Of a stretch of DNA of 64,000 bases, positions 23,441 through 33,183 are shown in pieces (the first letter of the stretch is position 1; every line of letters starts with the position of its first letter). This DNA comes from Isochrysis galbana (taxonomy: Eukaryota > Haptophyta > Isochrysidales > Isochrysidaceae). The notes under the pieces were generated by a model. It was not told where the DNA came from. It did no database searches and saw nothing but the letters and a program-made list of their open reading frames with translations. The DNA lies in assembly GCA_018136815.1 (NCBI GenBank), contig CM030939.1, forward strand, positions 3,155,419 through 3,219,418. Direction: 5' to 3'. Made by a program: the position numbers and the translations under genes.

Positions 23441-25442
23441 TCACTCACGCTCATCCTCAGGCTCCTCCACAACCATGTCCAACTCCCAAGGCAACACACG
23501 AGACTCCCAATCCAAAAGCAAATCTTCGAGCAACAAATTGGTGTGACTTCTTACCAGCCTTTCCACTGTAGTTTGGCCTAGCCTATTTCTCTTCTTGGAG
23601 TGGATCCAATCTTCAACGGACCATGAGCGCTCGCAACCCGAGGCCGAGCAGCTGAGAGCTAGTAAACGGCATGCTGCCCACCGAAGGTGAGGCCAAGGAG
23701 ATAAATACACATTCGCCCACTTATACGACGCCATGCTTCGTGCACGATTACCGAATGCTATTTCAGGGGTTAGATCATGCATGCCACTTGTGCAGGCCTC
23801 TTGGAAGTCGGAGTATTCTGCCAATAAGTCCGGATACGGATGCTCCGCATTGGACATCGCCTTCAGACACTGCTTCAGCTCAGCCATTTCTTGAGCGGAA
23901 AACTTGCGACAGCAAAATTCAGGCTCCAGGCAATATGCAGCAGTCATCACTGGCGCGTGCAAATACTCCCACCTGGCCATAAAGAGCTCGTGGATTTTGT
24001 GCCGTGTGGCCGCATCAACACCATCGAAGGACCGAAGATGCGCATCGATTTGCAACAAATAAGCGTACACCTTGCCCAAATTTGCTCCAAGTTTTCCATC
24101 GGTCAGGCGGAGCAAACGATAGACAGGGTCCATAATCTGCATTGTGGTCCTAAGCGTGTCCATGAGGGATTCAGAGCGAATGATGCGCTTGACTTCCGTG
24201 GCCTTCTCCTTCTTATCCCGAGGCTGTGACTGCACCCACTCGGTGTAGATTGGATCGAGAACTAGCAGCTCTAGGATGTTGTGCACGTTCGCGTAGCGAC
24301 TCACCATGAGGAAAGAAGAGGCAAAGCGCGTTTCGCAAGACCGCAGCAACTCCATCCCTCCCTCAGGCTTAGCCTCTGCGGGCACTTTCGCACAAAGCAT
24401 TCGATACTGCGCCAACACCTTCAGATGTGACGTGACAAACGCCACCACGGTCCGGACCTGCTCAATGGCCTGTGCAAAACGAGGTTCGCCCCAAATAAAC
24501 TCGCGATCACGCAGGCCCTTCACCCGAATGGTCGCCTTTTCACTGCAAATGTTCTTCAGGAAATTGTCCAAACTGTGAGTGGGACAGATGAAGCAAAACA
24601 CAGAAGGGAATTCCCTTGTGATCAATGGGAACGATGCCGTGCAAGCGCCATCCATGCACACCGCAACCACATGTTCGACGCCAAAAGCACGAATATGTTT
24701 GACGATGAAGTTGGCTATGTACGCCGCGTCCTTTGTCGCGCCTGAAGTGTCCTCAGCAGCCAAAAAAAAAACCCACAGGCAACGATGCCAACGCGTTGAT
24801 AATGGGCCGACTCTGTACATTCGTCCATCCGTCGGAGATGATGGTGACTCCTGTGAGATTGGCCAACAGTTGCACCTTTTGCCGGATGTTGGCGTCGAGC
24901 CGTTGATCAAGTCGGGGCAGCATCTTCTCCGTGAATATCCTGCGATGGGGAAATCGCAATTCGGCGCCAACCAGCAAATTTTTCGAGCCACATTTTGCAG
25001 TAAGTGCTACAGCTTCGCGGAAAAGGCGATCGTCGACCAGATCGAGTGGCAAAGCCTTCTTCACAATCACTTTCAGCCACGCCTCTGCGACACATTCCGC
25101 CGTGATTGCCTGAAAGGGCGATACCATAGCAGAGGGAGGGAATGGTGAGATGGGCCACCTCTCTTCGCTACTCGCACCGCTCAAGGCCCGACCTTCTGCT
25201 TGGCGGTGTACTCGCTCGTCTTCAATCTTTGCCTTCTTGGCCAACTGCCGCGAGCGTAGCCGAAGCTCCGCAACGACAGCCGCGTGCCTCTCAATCCACG
25301 CCGCATGTGGCCGACACGCACGAACGTTCCGGTTTGGCAGAAGCTTGTCCAAGTGTTGCCGAATGTTCATGGGTCCCCCCACGTACTTGTGGCCGCAGAA
25401 CAGACATGCCTTGGCCCGCACGCTTTTCGCACGGCCATCCAT
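23441..25442 (-). mobile_element. hAT element 2: nearly complete transposase with a poly-T frameshift
   Basis: Read on the minus strand from ATG at 25442. Part 1 (25442-24753) has a BED-type zinc finger (ACLFCGHKYVGGPMNIRQHL) and the DUF659 start (TIISDGWTNVQSRPIINALA). Part 2 (to 23441) continues with AAEDTSGATKDAAYIANF, VVAVCMDGA, CPTHSLDNFLKNI, CETRFAS, and the C-terminal signature SCSASGCERSWSVEDWIHSK. The two frames meet at a run of ten T (A on the plus strand, 24762-24771); nine would keep the frame. Otherwise no stop interrupts ~660 codons, so the copy is young, or the run is a sequencing error. hAT transposases move DNA by cut and paste with 8-bp duplications. Terminal repeats were not securely found. 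Confidence 0.92.
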
Positions 25443-26139
25443 CTCCTCGATGGTCGACCACTCAAGGGAAGAGCCCAGCAGCTCATCTATGGGCTGCCTG
25501 CGCCCCTTGCTCGTCGCTTGTCTAGAAGGTCTCTCTGCACATCGCCCTCTTCCCCCCGCGCGAGTTTGGACCTCTCCTCGACCCTCCGCGTTGGCTTCAG
25601 CGGACGAGTTCCACTTTAACGATAGTTCGAACCCTTCGTTTGCGTAGTTTTGCGCTCTCTTTCCGTATTTCTTCGCGCATGACGAGCGATCGCAACCTCA
25701 GCCTTCGCCGCACGGGGAGGGTTTGTTTATCGTATGATTCCGGAGTGTTTACGTTAGTTTTCTGAGCCCAAGGTCGTTGGGGTTTGGGTTTTTCGTGAGG
25801 GGTTTTGTAGCAACTTCGTCGAGTCCCACCGTGTTCCCAAGCGAGTCCCCCCGAGTTCCCGAGTCTATACCCCGAGTCAACGAGTCAATACAAGTCAAGC
25901 ACGCGCCTGAGCCACCCCCAGTCGCAGTCGCCTGCCACCACCTCCCACAAGCCTCCTTCCACACTTCCGCGCCCTCCGTGCTCCGTGCGTGCGTCGTGCG
26001 TCGTGCGTCGATCACCATGCCCGTAGTCACCCCCGAGGAAAGCTCCATGAGCTCCCCACAAGAACCGCGTTCCGCGCTAGCTGCCGGCGCGCCCTCGCAG
26101 GCAATCTCCAAGAGTGAGATGAGCCTTGCTCTGACACCA
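25443..26139. other. Intergenic, right flank of hAT element 2
   Basis: No gene seen. 25700-25760 shares scattered words with 63720-63790 (for example ATGATTCCGG.GTGTT), a possible old repeat. Confidence 0.4.
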
Positions 26140-26273
26140 GATTGATGAGTGCCCTGCCCCTGCCAAAGGGCAGGGGCTGGGGTTGATTGTACGGGCCCAC
26201 CCCGGGGGGTGTCCGCGATGGTGTGAGGGGGGCGCGAGGCCCCCATTGTCCCCCACTTATAAAAGTAGGTTAT
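26140..26273 (-). repeat. 5' fragment of the SINE-like retroposon (AACCTACTT subtype)
   Basis: Nearly identical to 29828-29954. From the minus-strand 5' end: AACCTACTTTTATAAGTGGG, GGGGGCCTCGCGCCCCCC, a GGGGTGTCCGCGATGG-type block and CCCCTGCCCTTTGGCAGGGG (stem-loop). Truncated; it ends about 150 bp before the EDR2-C start codon, so it supplies promoter-proximal DNA. Confidence 0.75.
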
Positions 26274-26427
26274 TATTGTACATACTACTACATAAACTGG
26301 GCCGGAGCCAAAGCAGATCACCCCCATCCATGGACCGCATCAAGGAAGGCCATGCCAAATTTTTAAACTCAGAGAGGAACACGGACCGAGCGGGTGGCGG
26401 CGGCGGCGGCGGTGGCGGCCGGCGCTG

Positions 26428-27768
26428 ATGCGCCGCTCGGCGGTGCCGCTCGTGCCTGGCGTGCGCGAGGCGCGTGCGGACGGCGTGATCCCGGCGTGGC
26501 AGCAGGGGCTTGACAGCCGCGCCACCTGGATGAGCGAGCTTGCGCACGCCGCACTCAGCTCGCTCGGCCGCCTCTCGCTCGGCGCAGCGCTCGCTCTGAC
26601 GCTCGCAGTAGCTGCGCTCGCTGCACTCGGTTGGTGGGTGTATTTGCGCGCGTGCAGCAGCCAGGGCCGGCACAAGCGGCAGAATTATCAGGTGCTACCG
26701 CTCTCCCGCTCCGTCGATGACGCTGAATCTTGGCTGCGCGATCGGTGGTCACGGTCTCGCAAGTCCTCAGAGGCAAATCTTGCGATGCTCAGAGGAACGG
26801 AGGAAACGGCGAGTATGGATCGACCCGCGCCGCCCGTTGCGACGGCTGGGCTGATGGCGGCACAGATTACCGTCCCGTCAGCCGGCTCAGGTGGAGCTAC
26901 CCACCCAGCCGGGGAAGCGGTGGCAGGGCAGCAGCTGTCGCTGGCGGACGAGAAGGTAGCCGACGCGATCACAGGTGCCGTACGAGTAGTACAGCCAGAG
27001 TCTCCCGCATCGCCCACCTCTCCCTACGAGCTGCCGCTCTCGATGGATGGGGCCGCCCCCTCCTCTACCAATTGCTACGCGCGCCTTGAGCCGAGTCGCT
27101 TCTCTGTCCGCTCTCATACCTACCTGACAACTGGGGAGAAGGCCCCCTCTGAGCGCGCCTCTGAGCTTTTGGCCGTCGAGCTCTTTACCTCTGAGCGCGC
27201 CTTTGCGGAGGCGGCGATGCGCCCGGACGCTCCCAGCCATACGTTGCATGCTCGAACAAATGAAGTGCTCGACTCTATTTTTGCTGTCTCGCTCGTGCTG
27301 CCCGCTCCCACGGGCGTCTGCCAGCTCGTGCTTTACTTTGGAATGCATGCAAAGGCAGCTAGGGGTCCTCCGCATGAACTCTTACAGAACTTCGTCGGCG
27401 CTTCGGACGCCTTCAGGAATGCGAGGTTCAAGCTGCTTCCCGCCGTCGCGATGGGGCCGTGGCTGGTGCAGAAGGCGGTGGGAACGCGCCCCGCCATCCT
27501 GGGCAAGGCACTGAAGCAGCGCTTCTACACAGGCATCACCGCGGAGGGGCACCTCCCCATCTTTGAGGTATGCGCTGACTGCAATTCTTCGCCAACCACC
27601 GGGCGGATCATCTCGCTCGTCAAGTCATACGCCCGCTCGCTCGTCGTCGACCTGGCCTTCATGCTTGAGGCACAGCGTGCGGCCGAGATGCCGGAGCGCC
27701 TTATCGGATGCGCTCGGCTGTGCCGGATTGACCTCGATATTGAGCGCATACCCATCTTGCACTCATGA
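26428..27768 (+). CDS. EDR2 C-terminal (DUF1336) domain membrane protein
   Basis: Single exon, 446 aa, ATG at 26428. A hydrophobic segment at residues ~50-70 (LGAALALTLAVAALAALGWW) is followed by RACSSQGRHKR, predicting an N-terminal membrane anchor. Residues ~210-440 match the EDR2 C-terminal domain: FSVRSHTYLTTGEKAPSE, VELFTSERAF, NFVGASDAFRNARFKLLP, GPWLVQKAVGTRPAILGKAL, SLVKSYARSLVVDLAFMLEA and PERLIGCARLCRID. In plants this domain is found in EDR2 behind PH and START lipid-binding domains and limits cell death; here neither is present, so it is the short algal/protist form. Its biochemical role is not settled. The only intron-free gene here apart from the one at 55309. Confidence 0.92.
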   Translation: MRRSAVPLVPGVREARADGVIPAWQQGLDSRATWMSELAHAALSSLGRLSLGAALALTLAVAALAALGWWVYLRACSSQGRHKRQNYQVLPLSRSVDDAESWLRDRWSRSRKSSEANLAMLRGTEETASMDRPAPPVATAGLMAAQITVPSAGSGGATHPAGEAVAGQQLSLADEKVADAITGAVRVVQPESPASPTSPYELPLSMDGAAPSSTNCYARLEPSRFSVRSHTYLTTGEKAPSERASELLAVELFTSERAFAEAAMRPDAPSHTLHARTNEVLDSIFAVSLVLPAPTGVCQLVLYFGMHAKAARGPPHELLQNFVGASDAFRNARFKLLPAVAMGPWLVQKAVGTRPAILGKALKQRFYTGITAEGHLPIFEVCADCNSSPTTGRIISLVKSYARSLVVDLAFMLEAQRAAEMPERLIGCARLCRIDLDIERIPILHS

Positions 27769-28720
27769 GGTGCACTTGTCAGGCTTGTTAGAAAGTATGG
27801 GCTGCTCCCACCACGTGGAGTGCGCGCATTGGGTGGTAGAATGTGCACATCCCCGACCGGCTAGCATGAAGGCAGAGGGGCCATCCGAGGGTGGTGAGAG
27901 CCGGGAGCGGAGGCGTACGTTGCCCGCACGGTCGGCCATAGCTTGCTCGATCGATGACGATGCTAGGTTCGTTGCAGACTGTGAGGTGGGGGCACATACC
28001 GTATCCGATCACTCGGCCATGGCACATACGTGCAGGACATTGTTGCTCTTTGGCAGCGTCAAATCTGTCTACGGAGCGTAAACTCTACTGCTCGACGCGC
28101 GTGCATGCACGGCTCACCGGGCGTCATGTTCTTGTTCTTAGTTCAGCATAGTGCACTAGTATTAGAATTAGCAAGACAGCGCAAGTTGTACGCTGTGCTG
28201 TATTTGTGAAGGGTGCGCTGTGCACAGTTGCACCACAGCACTTGCGCGCGGTATGCAAGGGCCGGCAGTGAATGTTGATTGTGGTAGTCGTGTTGTCGTA
28301 CGATGTCCTAGTCCTAGAGCTGGAGGCAATGGATGGGAGCTGCCGGCATATCGGAAAGCGGGTGTGCGAGTGAGGGTTTGTTTGCGGTTGGGCAGCGGGC
28401 TCAGGAATGTATCGTGATGATGCCGGTGCACACGCCGATGTCCTCACGCGAGATAGACTCTCGTCGCTAATGACGGCGAGCGCCTGAGGCTTCACCGATC
28501 ACGGACGAGGAGCGAGTAAGACGCGAAGACGCGTGGGATATCATCGCTCCAATGCGAAAAGGACACCACGACACCACATGCATTCTTCGTCGATCCGGAA
28601 AAGAGAGACGCCTACCTTTCATACCTATACCTGAACCTGAAATCTGATTTTGAAAATCGAAATCGACTTTGTGCTACTTTCTACTCTCTACTCTCTACTT
28701 TGGCATCCAATGCGTTGAAT
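27769..28720. other. Intergenic, no gene seen
   Basis: Unique-looking sequence without conserved frames. Confidence 0.5.
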
Positions 28721-28731
28721 TGACGGTTGAC

Positions 28732-28779
28732 AATAAAAAACTTTTAATAATCGGCTCACCACGCACGCGGCTGTGCAGC
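28732..28779 (-). mobile_element. 48-bp 5'-truncated retroposon with target duplication
   Basis: Exact 11-bp direct repeat TGACGGTTGAC at 28721-28731 and 28780-28790. The insert is only the 3' end (…GTGAGCCGATTATTAAAAG + T-rich tail on the minus strand), matching 7882 and 54690. A severely 5'-truncated insertion, as expected from target-primed reverse transcription. Confidence 0.75.
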
Positions 28780-29025
28780 TGACGGTTGACGGGGGAAGGG
28801 GGAGGGAACGGGAGGAACGAGGAACGAGGAACGCCTGGAGGGAGCGACCCTACTATGAGTGCGGGGCGTGCACCCCTCCCAAGCCGAGTGGAGGGGGGGA
28901 CGAGGGAAGGTGGTACCAAATAGAGGATAGAGGCAAACAACCTTGAGGGGGCTCCCAGATGCAAGAGGCCAGAGGGCCAGTTAGGCAGTGGTGATGGTGC
29001 ATCAGTACTGATATCAGTTTTTTTA

Positions 29026-29954
29026 TAATCTAACTGAGCATTAGTACCACTACTCTCACTAGCCCGGTACTAACACGACAGCCCTCAGCGCACCTGCCCG
29101 TACACCATGGCGCGTGTTGTTGCCACAGATACATACTCCTCTATGCACCCCTCCACATCTCCCCCCTCGCAAGCCCCCGGCTCCCATTCTAACTCCCCAC
29201 AAGTTAAAATGAGGGAAAACCCATTGAGGCGGACCGGTCGACGCCGGCCGACTCTCCGGGAAAAAGCACCGGGGGGGGGGGAGGAACCTCTCGTCAACAA
29301 AGAGGAACGGCCCTTCAAGCTCGCGCCGTGAGCGGTCCTCGAGAAATAAACGACTGCGAGTCGAGTAGCCTGCGCCACCTTCAGGATACTCTCCTCGAGC
29401 TTGAGCCGCTCCCTTCTCTCTCCCGCCTGTCGCCGGCCGCCCCCTACCCGTTTGCTAACGCAAACGGGGCCTGTTTCTAACCGCACTCCATCGGGGGGGG
29501 TGCAAATCCCCCCTCTCCCTCTCTCCACTCTCTCCCTTCGTCGTCCCTGCGGCGCGTCGCCATGCGGCGCGCCCTGGCCTGCTCTCAGGGGCCCTTTGGG
29601 GGCTCCCAGGGGGCCAGCAAGGGCAGCTCAGGGGGCAGTGGAGGCTGGGGCTCAGCCCCTGGCCCCCCTGCCTCTCCCACGCTCGCCTCGCTGGCCATGG
29701 GAGCCGCCCAGAGACACCTGTATGCCTGGCGACCAGGGACAGAGGGGGAGTCAGCTCGAGGGCAGGCCCAGCGCGGGCGTGGGAGTGCGGCTCGCGGGCC
29801 GCGCCCCCGAAGGGTCTGGGCCAGATTGTTGAGTGCCCTGCCCCTGCCAAAGGGCAGGGGCTGGGGTTGATTGTACGGGCCCACCCCGGGGGGTGTCCGC
29901 GATGGTGTGAGGGGGGCGCGAGGCCCCCATTGTCCCCCACTTATACAAGTAGGT
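29026..29954 (-). mobile_element. SINE-like retroposon, copy 3
   Basis: Exact 17-bp direct repeat TGATATCAGTTTTTTTA (29009-29025, 29955-29971). The minus-strand 5' end is AACCTACTTGTATAAGTGGG, followed by the G-tract hairpin, the CCCCTGCCCTTTGGCAGGGG stem and a body with GGAGAGGCAGGGGGGCCAGG shared with copies 2 and 5. The 3' half (29480-29026) instead matches copy 1 (1840-1350), ending in the GTGAGAGTAGTGGTACTAATGCTCA motif. Confidence 0.88.
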
Positions 29955-30090
29955 TGATATCAGTTTTTTTACATCACTATCAGTATCAGCTCACCTCGAG
30001 CTGATAAATGATATCAGTTGTCAGTTGTCTGCAGCTTGGAGCGGGGAGAAAACAAAACACGCAGTCCCCTTTACTTTCTACATCCAAAAA

Positions 30091-31448
30091 TAAATGAATA
30101 ATTAATGTTATAACCTAGCCAACCCCACCAGCTAATTGGACACAACTTTTCCGTCCCGGAATCCCGCCATGCCTGACGAGCCAGGTGTCCGAGTGCTACC
30201 GGGGGGAGGGGGCAGTGCCGCAGTGCCCCCTCCCCTCGATATTTGTCCTCCTGTCCTCCCCCCAGTGCACGTCCTCTCCTCGAGTCCACGCTGGGGGATA
30301 ACCCCTTTCCGGTAAAAACAACGCAGGGGGGGGGGGGCACTCGTGAATGGGAGCCCAGAAGCGCTAATCTCTCTCGGCGAGGCGAGTGGCCGCGGCGAGC
30401 CGCGGCCCTTCCCACCTGGTTCTGGTGCCCACGTTTTCTCTTACCCAAACACCCAAACGGGGCGAGAAGACACGTAAATGCCGGAGGGAAGAGCTGCCAC
30501 TCCCCCCTCCCCCTCCCCTCTTCCTCCTCTCTTCCTCTCTTCCCTGCGGCTCTGGCCCATGGCGCGCGCCTGCGGCCCCTCTTCAGGTCCCCAGGAGGCC
30601 TGCAGGGGCCTGGGAGCACAGCTCAGGGGGCAGGTGAGGCTGGGGCATGGCCCTGGCCCCTCCTGCCTCTCCCTCGCCCTCGCTGGCTCTCGAGCCCCTG
30701 CCGGTCGACAGGAGCTGGCTGGGGGCTCCTTGTCGGGGGGCCCAGGGGGGGGAGGGGTTGGTCGGAGCGAGAAGCAGGCCAACGCGGGCCAGGGCGTGCG
30801 ATCTGTGTCCGACTCTCAGGGAGAGTCTAGGCAGTCTGGGTGAGTCCCCCCTACCCCTACATTGGCCCCGCCCAGGTTTTCGCGATTTTTTTTCCAAAAT
30901 TTGGGTCAGCTCGAAGAAAAAATTTTTTGACCGAAACTTGGGCGCGAAGCCAAGGGATCAAGCGCGAAATTTGGGGTCACGGGGCGGGGCGCTGGCGCGC
31001 TGGGTGGGCGTCGGCGCGGGAGAGTGGAGGGGGTGGGGCGGCGTGAGGGCTGGGGCTGGAGGTGGAGGGGCGAGACGACAGGGGGGGTGTCCACCGCGGA
31101 GAGTATGAGCAGGAGCATGCGCAAGCGGCCTCGAGTCGTCGTCGACGACTCGAACGACGAGGACTGCGACGAGGACGAGGACGACCATGTGACGAGTAAA
31201 GACTCGAACGACTCGGACTCGGACGACTTGCTGGAGGTCTCTGTGCGTGCGGCAAGGGAGACCGAAATTTCCGAAAGAAATTTGGGTAGGTCAGACGCGA
31301 AAACCTGGCCGGGGCCAACCCCTACATGCCAAGAGGCAGCGCAGGGGGGTGGATGGTTCTCGCCCCCCATGAGGGGAGTCGAGAGACGAGAGAGTGGGGG
31401 GGGGCGCGAGGCCCCCCTCCATGGCGACCAATCATAAGATTAGTATTG
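30091..31448 (-). mobile_element. SINE-like retroposon, copy 4, interrupted by a MITE
   Basis: Exact 17-bp direct repeat CTTTCTACATCCAAAAA (30074-30090, 31449-31465). The 5' end is at 31448 on the minus strand; the 3' part closely follows copy 5, ending GGCTAGGTTATAACATTAATTATTCATTTA. A 457-bp MITE (30862-31318) is inserted; without it and its duplication the element is about 893 bp, close to the 881 bp of copy 5. Confidence 0.87.
30862..31318. mobile_element. 457-bp MITE with 8-bp duplication, nested in a retroposon
   Basis: Terminal inverted repeats TTGGCCCCGCCCAGGTTTTC and (reverse) TTGGCCCCGGCCAGGTTTTC; 8-bp direct repeat CCCCTACA at 30854-30861 and 31319-31326. Sub-terminal GAAATTTGGGT and TTTCCAAAATTTGGG repeats recall the hAT MITE at 63242. 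Internally, 31107-31260 has an open frame rich in Asp/Ser with a basic start (RKRPRVVVDDSNDEDCDEDE), possibly captured host exon sequence. Confidence 0.83.
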
Positions 31449-31761
31449 CTTTCTACATCCAAAAAAAAGTGCTAAAAAATTGGTGTTCATTCAAGTCGGA
31501 CGGGAGGAGGGAGTAGAACTGGTACTCTTCACTGCGCATCGCCCCCGCACTGTCACCTGAGCCACTTGACACTTGACGCCCATAAGACTACATCTGCTGC
31601 AGCAAATATACAAAAGCCACTGATATCAGCGGATATTCTGCTCGCTCAGGGCCTTTGAGGTGATATCAGCTGATGAGGTCCGCTTATATTAGCTATGATA
31701 TCAGTGTCAGCCTCGAAGTTGGTGTCAGCTGATGAACTGATGAACTGATGCACCATCACTG

Positions 31762-32195
31762 CAGCTAGGGAGCTCAGGGCTCCGGAGAGCTAGCCGAACG
31801 TAGAAACGGATGCAGACGTGCGCGATGGCGTTGGCCCCAAAGGCCTAAGACGCCATTTGTATTCGCTTTTTCGCTGCCTGTAGGTTTGTAATTTCGCCCT
31901 GTTCGCTGTTCGCTGGGGTGGAGCGAATTGTGAGTTGTGAATAAGTTTCGCGTTTCGCCTGCGAGTTCGGAATTTATTCATAGTAGTATGAGTAACTTAT
32001 AAACGTAAGCCACCCCGCTCCCCGCGCGGCTGCCTCACCGCTACTTCCTCTCCCCCCCCCCCCCCTCGGCCTTTTCTCCTCTCCCCCCCTGTTTCTTCTC
32101 TCTGCTTTCCCCCCTTGCTTCCCGGCGGGTGGGGGTGGGGGAAGTGGGGGAAGGGGGCGCGGGCGCCTTGTGGCTGTTTGGAGAGCACCAGCAGC
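31762..32195. other. Intergenic, CAP gene upstream region
   Basis: Right TSD of the hAT-type MITE at 31762-31769. From 32040 the sequence is C/T-rich with long C runs, 100-150 bp before the CAP start codon. Confidence 0.5.
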
Positions 32196-33183
32196 ATGGC
32201 CAAGCCATGGTGCAGCCGGCTCGGTCTGTGTCTGACGCGGCAGGAGGAGCTTGCGCTGGCTTCGCGTCCGAGAGCCGCCGAGGAAGCGGCCGACTACCTA
32301 TCCGCCCAGGTGCGCGCGCCACCGCTTCCCCCTTTTCCCGCCTGCCGTGAGAGCCCAGGCGTGGGCCAAGGCCTTCTTCCCCCCACCGTGCTGCCTTCAA
32401 GCAGAACATGGCGATCGAGGAGTTTATGCGCGCGCTCCGGCTGGAGATCTTTGCGCAATACAACCATGCGCGTACCGATCCGCTCGGCTACTCAAGGACG
32501 GCAGGGCTTCCGCCGCACGCTGCGGAGATGTTGCAGCGCATCAAGCCAGTGCCGGCTTTCGAGGCCATCTCTGATGAGCTCTCCGCGGAGGCCATGAACA
32601 AGGTGTGCGCCTGCAGCTGTTCGGTGACGCAGCCCCCCTACCTCACGACGTGTTCGCGACCGGCTCCTCCACAGGTGAAGAGATTAGGATTCGTTGAAGA
32701 GGAGCCGGATGAGATCTTAGGTGAGAAGCCGTACTTGCACTGTCTCGGCATGGGGGCCGATGATGACCTCGACGGCGCAGATGTGCGAGCCATACCCTGC
32801 ACTCGGGGTGCAAGCCGTCTGCGAAATTGAGTTTACTGTTCACTTTCCTACAATTGCGAGCGATGCGGTGTCGTTCCTGATTCCAGGGATCGTGTGCGGT
32901 GCAGGTGGTTGCCTCTGCGACAAATGTTATTGTAGAATTGCTCTTGGATGAGGACAAGCTCCCCGTCGCCTTCGACCCATTTTTCACAGCGCTGGGTATT
33001 GCAATTGGACCCAACCGGAAGCACGGGACTGTAACGTGCATCCACCTCTCAGAGGAGTGGGACGACGACGACAACGTGCCGTCTGTGTTTGGCAACGGGT
33101 GCTGCCGATGCTGCGTGTCCGGTGCCAACCCGTATGGGCTACCTAACGTGACGATTGAGATACAGCTTTGCACCATACAATGA
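32196..33183 (+). CDS. CAP/SCP (PR-1-like) domain protein
   Basis: Four exons: 32196-32309, 32405-32602, 32675-32782, 32905-33183; all phase 0, GTG donors, CAG acceptors; 232 aa. Exon 2 has YNHARTDPLGYS, the usual NxxRTxPxxYA start of eukaryotic/bacterial CAP domains, and VPAFEAISDELSAEAMNK. Exon 4 has VIVELLLDEDKLPVAFDPFF and ALGIAIGPNRKHGTVTCIHL, matching the region that normally reads …DDGVPSRGHRxNIF… and …IGIAxGPHxxYGTVxVI. The His of the HR motif is absent and the C-terminus is Cys-rich (NGCCRCCVSG). No signal peptide is visible, unusual for a mostly secreted family. CAP proteins bind lipids or act in defence; the role here is unknown. Confidence 0.73.

Larger units (their letters stand above)
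28986..31761. mobile_element. hAT-type MITE carrying two nested retroposons
   Basis: Left terminus CAGTGGTGATGGTGCATCAG and right terminus (reverse) CAGTGATGGTGCATCAG, with flanking 8-bp repeats CAGTTAGG (28978-28985) and CAGCTAGG (31762-31769), one mismatch. The CAGTG start and 8-bp duplication fit hAT. Sub-terminal TGATATCAG repeats occur at both ends. Without the two retroposons inside (29026-29954, 30091-31448) about 455 bp remain, with no coding capacity. The transposase at 23441-25442 lies beside the same TGATATCAG motif and may be its source. Confidence 0.78.

Noticed and set aside
31500-31580. tRNA-like sequence on the minus strand (A-box TGGCTCAGGTG, B-box-like AGTTCTACTCC)
   Set aside because: No cloverleaf: the T-arm is not next to the acceptor stem and no anticodon arm forms. 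Possibly an old tRNA-derived scrap in the MITE.
31660-31700. Hammerhead ribozyme core (CTGATGAG)
   Set aside because: No matching GAAAC segment and no helix II or III could be drawn.
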